This document shows, in pieces, positions 44,730 to 46,533 of a stretch of DNA of 46,533 nucleotides. Source of the stretch: an uncultured Oscillospiraceae bacterium (GTDB lineage: Bacteria > Bacillota > Clostridia > Oscillospirales > Oscillospiraceae); the NCBI GenBank assembly GCA_947626315.1, contig CANQRQ010000021.1, forward strand, positions 1 to 46,533. The letters run 5' to 3'. Below the pieces are notes generated by a model. It was not told where the DNA came from. It was given only the letters and a program-made list of their open reading frames with translations, and did no database searches. Every line of letters begins with the position of its first letter. The first letter of the stretch is position 1. The translations under genes were made by a program, and so were the position numbers.

Positions 44730-46237
44730 TTCTGCCGCCTTTTGTCCGGGGTCCGCAAGAGCGGGTCCCGGAATTTGTCAAGTGGTTTAGGGAGACGGAT
44801 CAACAGCCGCAGCAGGCCGCCGTCCTGCCCCTCGCTGAGAGGCGCGGTATAGTTGACGCCGAAGCTGTCCAGATCCGCCAGATGCAGCAGGACCAGGCAG
44901 AGCACGAGCCCCATGCCGAAAAGCCCCGCGGCAATGGCCGCCAACAGCAGGACAAAGCGGGTCAGCCGCACGGCGGAGCCCAGGTCCTGGCTGGGCAGAG
45001 TGTAGCAGGCGATGCCGGATACCGCCACCACGATGATGGCGATGGGGGAGACCACCCGGGCCTCCACGGCGGACTGGCCCACGATCAGTGCCCCGATGAT
45101 GGACACCGTGTCGCCGATAGGGTTGGGCAGGCGCAGGCCGGCCTCCTGCAGCAGGCCGAAAGCGATGATCATGCTCAGTACCTCCGTGGCCGTGGAGAAG
45201 GGCACGTCCTGCTTGGCCTTGATGATGGACAGCAGGAGCTTCGTCGGGATCATCTCCTGGTGGTACATCGCCACGGCCACATACAGCGCCGGGAGCAGCA
45301 CACTCAGGAGCAGCGCCAGATAGCGCAGCAGCGTCAGCGCCGTGGCCACGGTGAAATGGCTGCTGCTGTCGCCGGTCACCTTCATGAATTCTGCCAACGT
45401 CACCGGCAGCACCATCCCCACTGGCAGCCCGTCCACCAGCAGGCCCACCCGGCCCTCCATCAGATACATGGCGAAGCGGTCCGGCCGCTCCGTGTGGATC
45501 AGTTGGGGGAAGGGGGAGAGGGGCCGGTCCACGATATATTCCTCCAGGGTGCCGGTGGCCAGCAGGGCGTCCACGTCCAGACGGTCCAGCCGTCGGGCCA
45601 GCTCCCGCACCGTGTCCGGCGCGGCCACACCGTCCACGAACAGAACGGCTACGCGGGTGTGGCTTTTGCGGCCCACGCAGTTTTCGATCAGCTTCAGCCG
45701 GGGCGAGCAGATACGCCGGCGCACCAGGGCGGTGTTGACTCGGAGGGTCTCCACGAAGGACTCCTTCGCCCCCTTGAGGGATTTCTCCAGGGTGGGCTCG
45801 GAGACCGCCCGGGCCTTGTCCGAACGGATCTCAAAGCTCAGAGCCTCCTGGAGCCCGTCAAAAATCACCGCGCAGCAGCCGTGGGTCAGATCGGAGATGA
45901 GCTCGTCCAGCTCCGTCCGCCGGTGGACAGAGTAGCTGTATACGGCGCCCCGGAGCAGCCGCTCCAGGCAGTCCTTTTCCGTGCGCACCCCCTGGGCCCG
46001 GCTGCTCTGGGTGAGCGGGCGGATCAGATTCTCCGCCACCTCGCCCCCGGAAACAATGCCGTCCAGCCAGCAGACCGTGGGAAAAACCAGGCCCTCCAGG
46101 CCAAAGTCGATCGGCCGGGCCTCGTAATCCCCGCAGCTGGCGAACACGTCAGACAGAGTTTGGGCTGTGAGCGGGCCCCGGTACTCCGGCGACTGCGCCG
46201 GATGCGGGCCCGGTTTGGAAGTTTTTTTCTTATTCAT
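44726..46237 (-). CDS. gerKA: Spore germination protein, GerKA/GerAA family
   Basis: 503 residues. A soluble N-terminal part (to about 280) contains YEARPIDFGLEGLVFPTVCWLDGIV and RRTELDELISDLTHGCCAVIFDG. From about 305 a membrane region follows, with LPALYVAVAMYHQEMIPTKLLLSI and PNPIGDTVSIIGALIVGQSAVEA, both family hallmarks. First gene of the receptor operon, divergent from the putative rRNA promoter. Gene order A-C-B rather than A-B-C is seen in Clostridium-type receptors. Confidence 0.93.
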   Translation of the reverse strand: MNKKKTSKPGPHPAQSPEYRGPLTAQTLSDVFASCGDYEARPIDFGLEGLVFPTVCWLDGIVSGGEVAENLIRPLTQSSRAQGVRTEKDCLERLLRGAVYSYSVHRRTELDELISDLTHGCCAVIFDGLQEALSFEIRSDKARAVSEPTLEKSLKGAKESFVETLRVNTALVRRRICSPRLKLIENCVGRKSHTRVAVLFVDGVAAPDTVRELARRLDRLDVDALLATGTLEEYIVDRPLSPFPQLIHTERPDRFAMYLMEGRVGLLVDGLPVGMVLPVTLAEFMKVTGDSSSHFTVATALTLLRYLALLLSVLLPALYVAVAMYHQEMIPTKLLLSIIKAKQDVPFSTATEVLSMIIAFGLLQEAGLRLPNPIGDTVSIIGALIVGQSAVEARVVSPIAIIVVAVSGIACYTLPSQDLGSAVRLTRFVLLLAAIAAGLFGMGLVLCLVLLHLADLDSFGVNYTAPLSEGQDGGLLRLLIRLPKPLDKFRDPLLRTPDKRRQK

Positions 46238-46397
46238 ACTGCCTATTATCTCCAGAAACGGGCGGATTATTTATCCATAACCAGGAAAAGGAAGAAAGCG
46301 AAAATGTACCCGGTTTAGATAGGATACAATGAAACCATGGAGAAATATTCTGCCGAAAGTACACGAAAAAATTTTTGAAAAAAACTAAAATTTTTGC

Positions 46398-46426
46398 TTG
46401 ACAATTGGGAATCGCTGTGCTATATT
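46398..46426 (+). promoter_or_regulatory. Strong promoter, probably of an rRNA operon
   Basis: Consensus TTGACA (46398-46403), 17 bases, TATATT (46421-46426), preceded by A/T tracts (46370-46397) resembling an UP element. Confidence 0.8.
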
Positions 46427-46432
46427 AATCAG

Positions 46433-46533
46433 GCTGACGCGCGGGGGACTGCGCGGCGGCGGGGTACCTTGAAAATTGAACAATACAAGAAAGCTTATGC
46501 AAATAAGCACCAGAGAAGGGTTTTCAAAGGGGC
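46433..46533 (+). other. Probable 16S rRNA leader (gene beyond window end)
   Basis: After a GC-rich stretch the sequence reads TACCTTGAAAATTGAACAAT and then an AT-rich run. CCTTGAAAA-T-GAA is typical of Bacillota rRNA leaders and spacers. The 16S gene itself is not in the window. Confidence 0.5.

Overview
The window comes from a GC-rich, endospore-forming anaerobe of the Clostridia. Oscillospirales/Oscillospiraceae is the likeliest group. Evidence: a pyruvate:ferredoxin oxidoreductase, a GerA-type spore germination operon, WhiA, an HprK/RapZ/MurB/WhiA cluster, citrate-fermentation genes, a BMP-type nucleoside importer under a guanine riboswitch, and secreted proteins with YDG/MBG-like repeats and acidic Pro-rich linkers. 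Taxonomy is inferred from gene content and composition only. Nothing looks like a prophage, transposase, CRISPR array or classical defence island.

Layout: (1) 1-2271, 3' end of nifJ, then four strong hairpins. (2) 2543-6373, two tandem homologous polytopic membrane proteins with a GT-C-like acidic motif. (3) 6374-11137, an AT-rich leader, a 1357-aa repeat-rich surface protein and a small membrane protein that resembles its tail. (4) 11231-13897 (-), pncB and an aminotransferase. (5) 14125-15204, a galactokinase-like protein lacking both usual catalytic residues. (6) 15278-17006, a VanY-type carboxypeptidase and a UPF0173 hydrolase, then a hairpin-rich non-coding stretch. (7) 17484-21684, citDEF and a CitMHS citrate transporter. 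(8) 21751-26432 (-), XRE regulator, MBL-fold protein and dnaE. (9) 26559-31770 (-), SH3 lipoprotein, whiA, rapZ, murB, hprK. (10) 32001-38276, rpmB, xpt, guanine riboswitch, and a BMP lipoprotein/ATPase/two-permease importer. (11) 38458-39758, a short leader ORF overlapping a UgpC/MsmX-type ATPase gene. (12) 39845-42303 (-), citXG fusion and citC. (13) 42433-46237 (-), gerKB, gerKC, gerKA. (14) 46398-end, a strong promoter and what looks like a 16S rRNA leader.

How the genes work together: citrate enters through CitMHS and is cleaved by CitDEF. CitXG makes and attaches the CitD cofactor and CitC acetylates it. These activation genes sit about 20 kb away on the other strand, behind a promoter with a perfect palindrome. 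Pyruvate from oxaloacetate can feed the pyruvate:ferredoxin oxidoreductase. xpt and the riboswitch-controlled importer form a purine-salvage block. The most unusual items are the leader ORF before the UgpC ATPase, the galactokinase-like protein with both catalytic positions replaced, the split citrate-lyase system with its palindrome, the tandem GT-C-like proteins, and the surface protein/small membrane protein pair.
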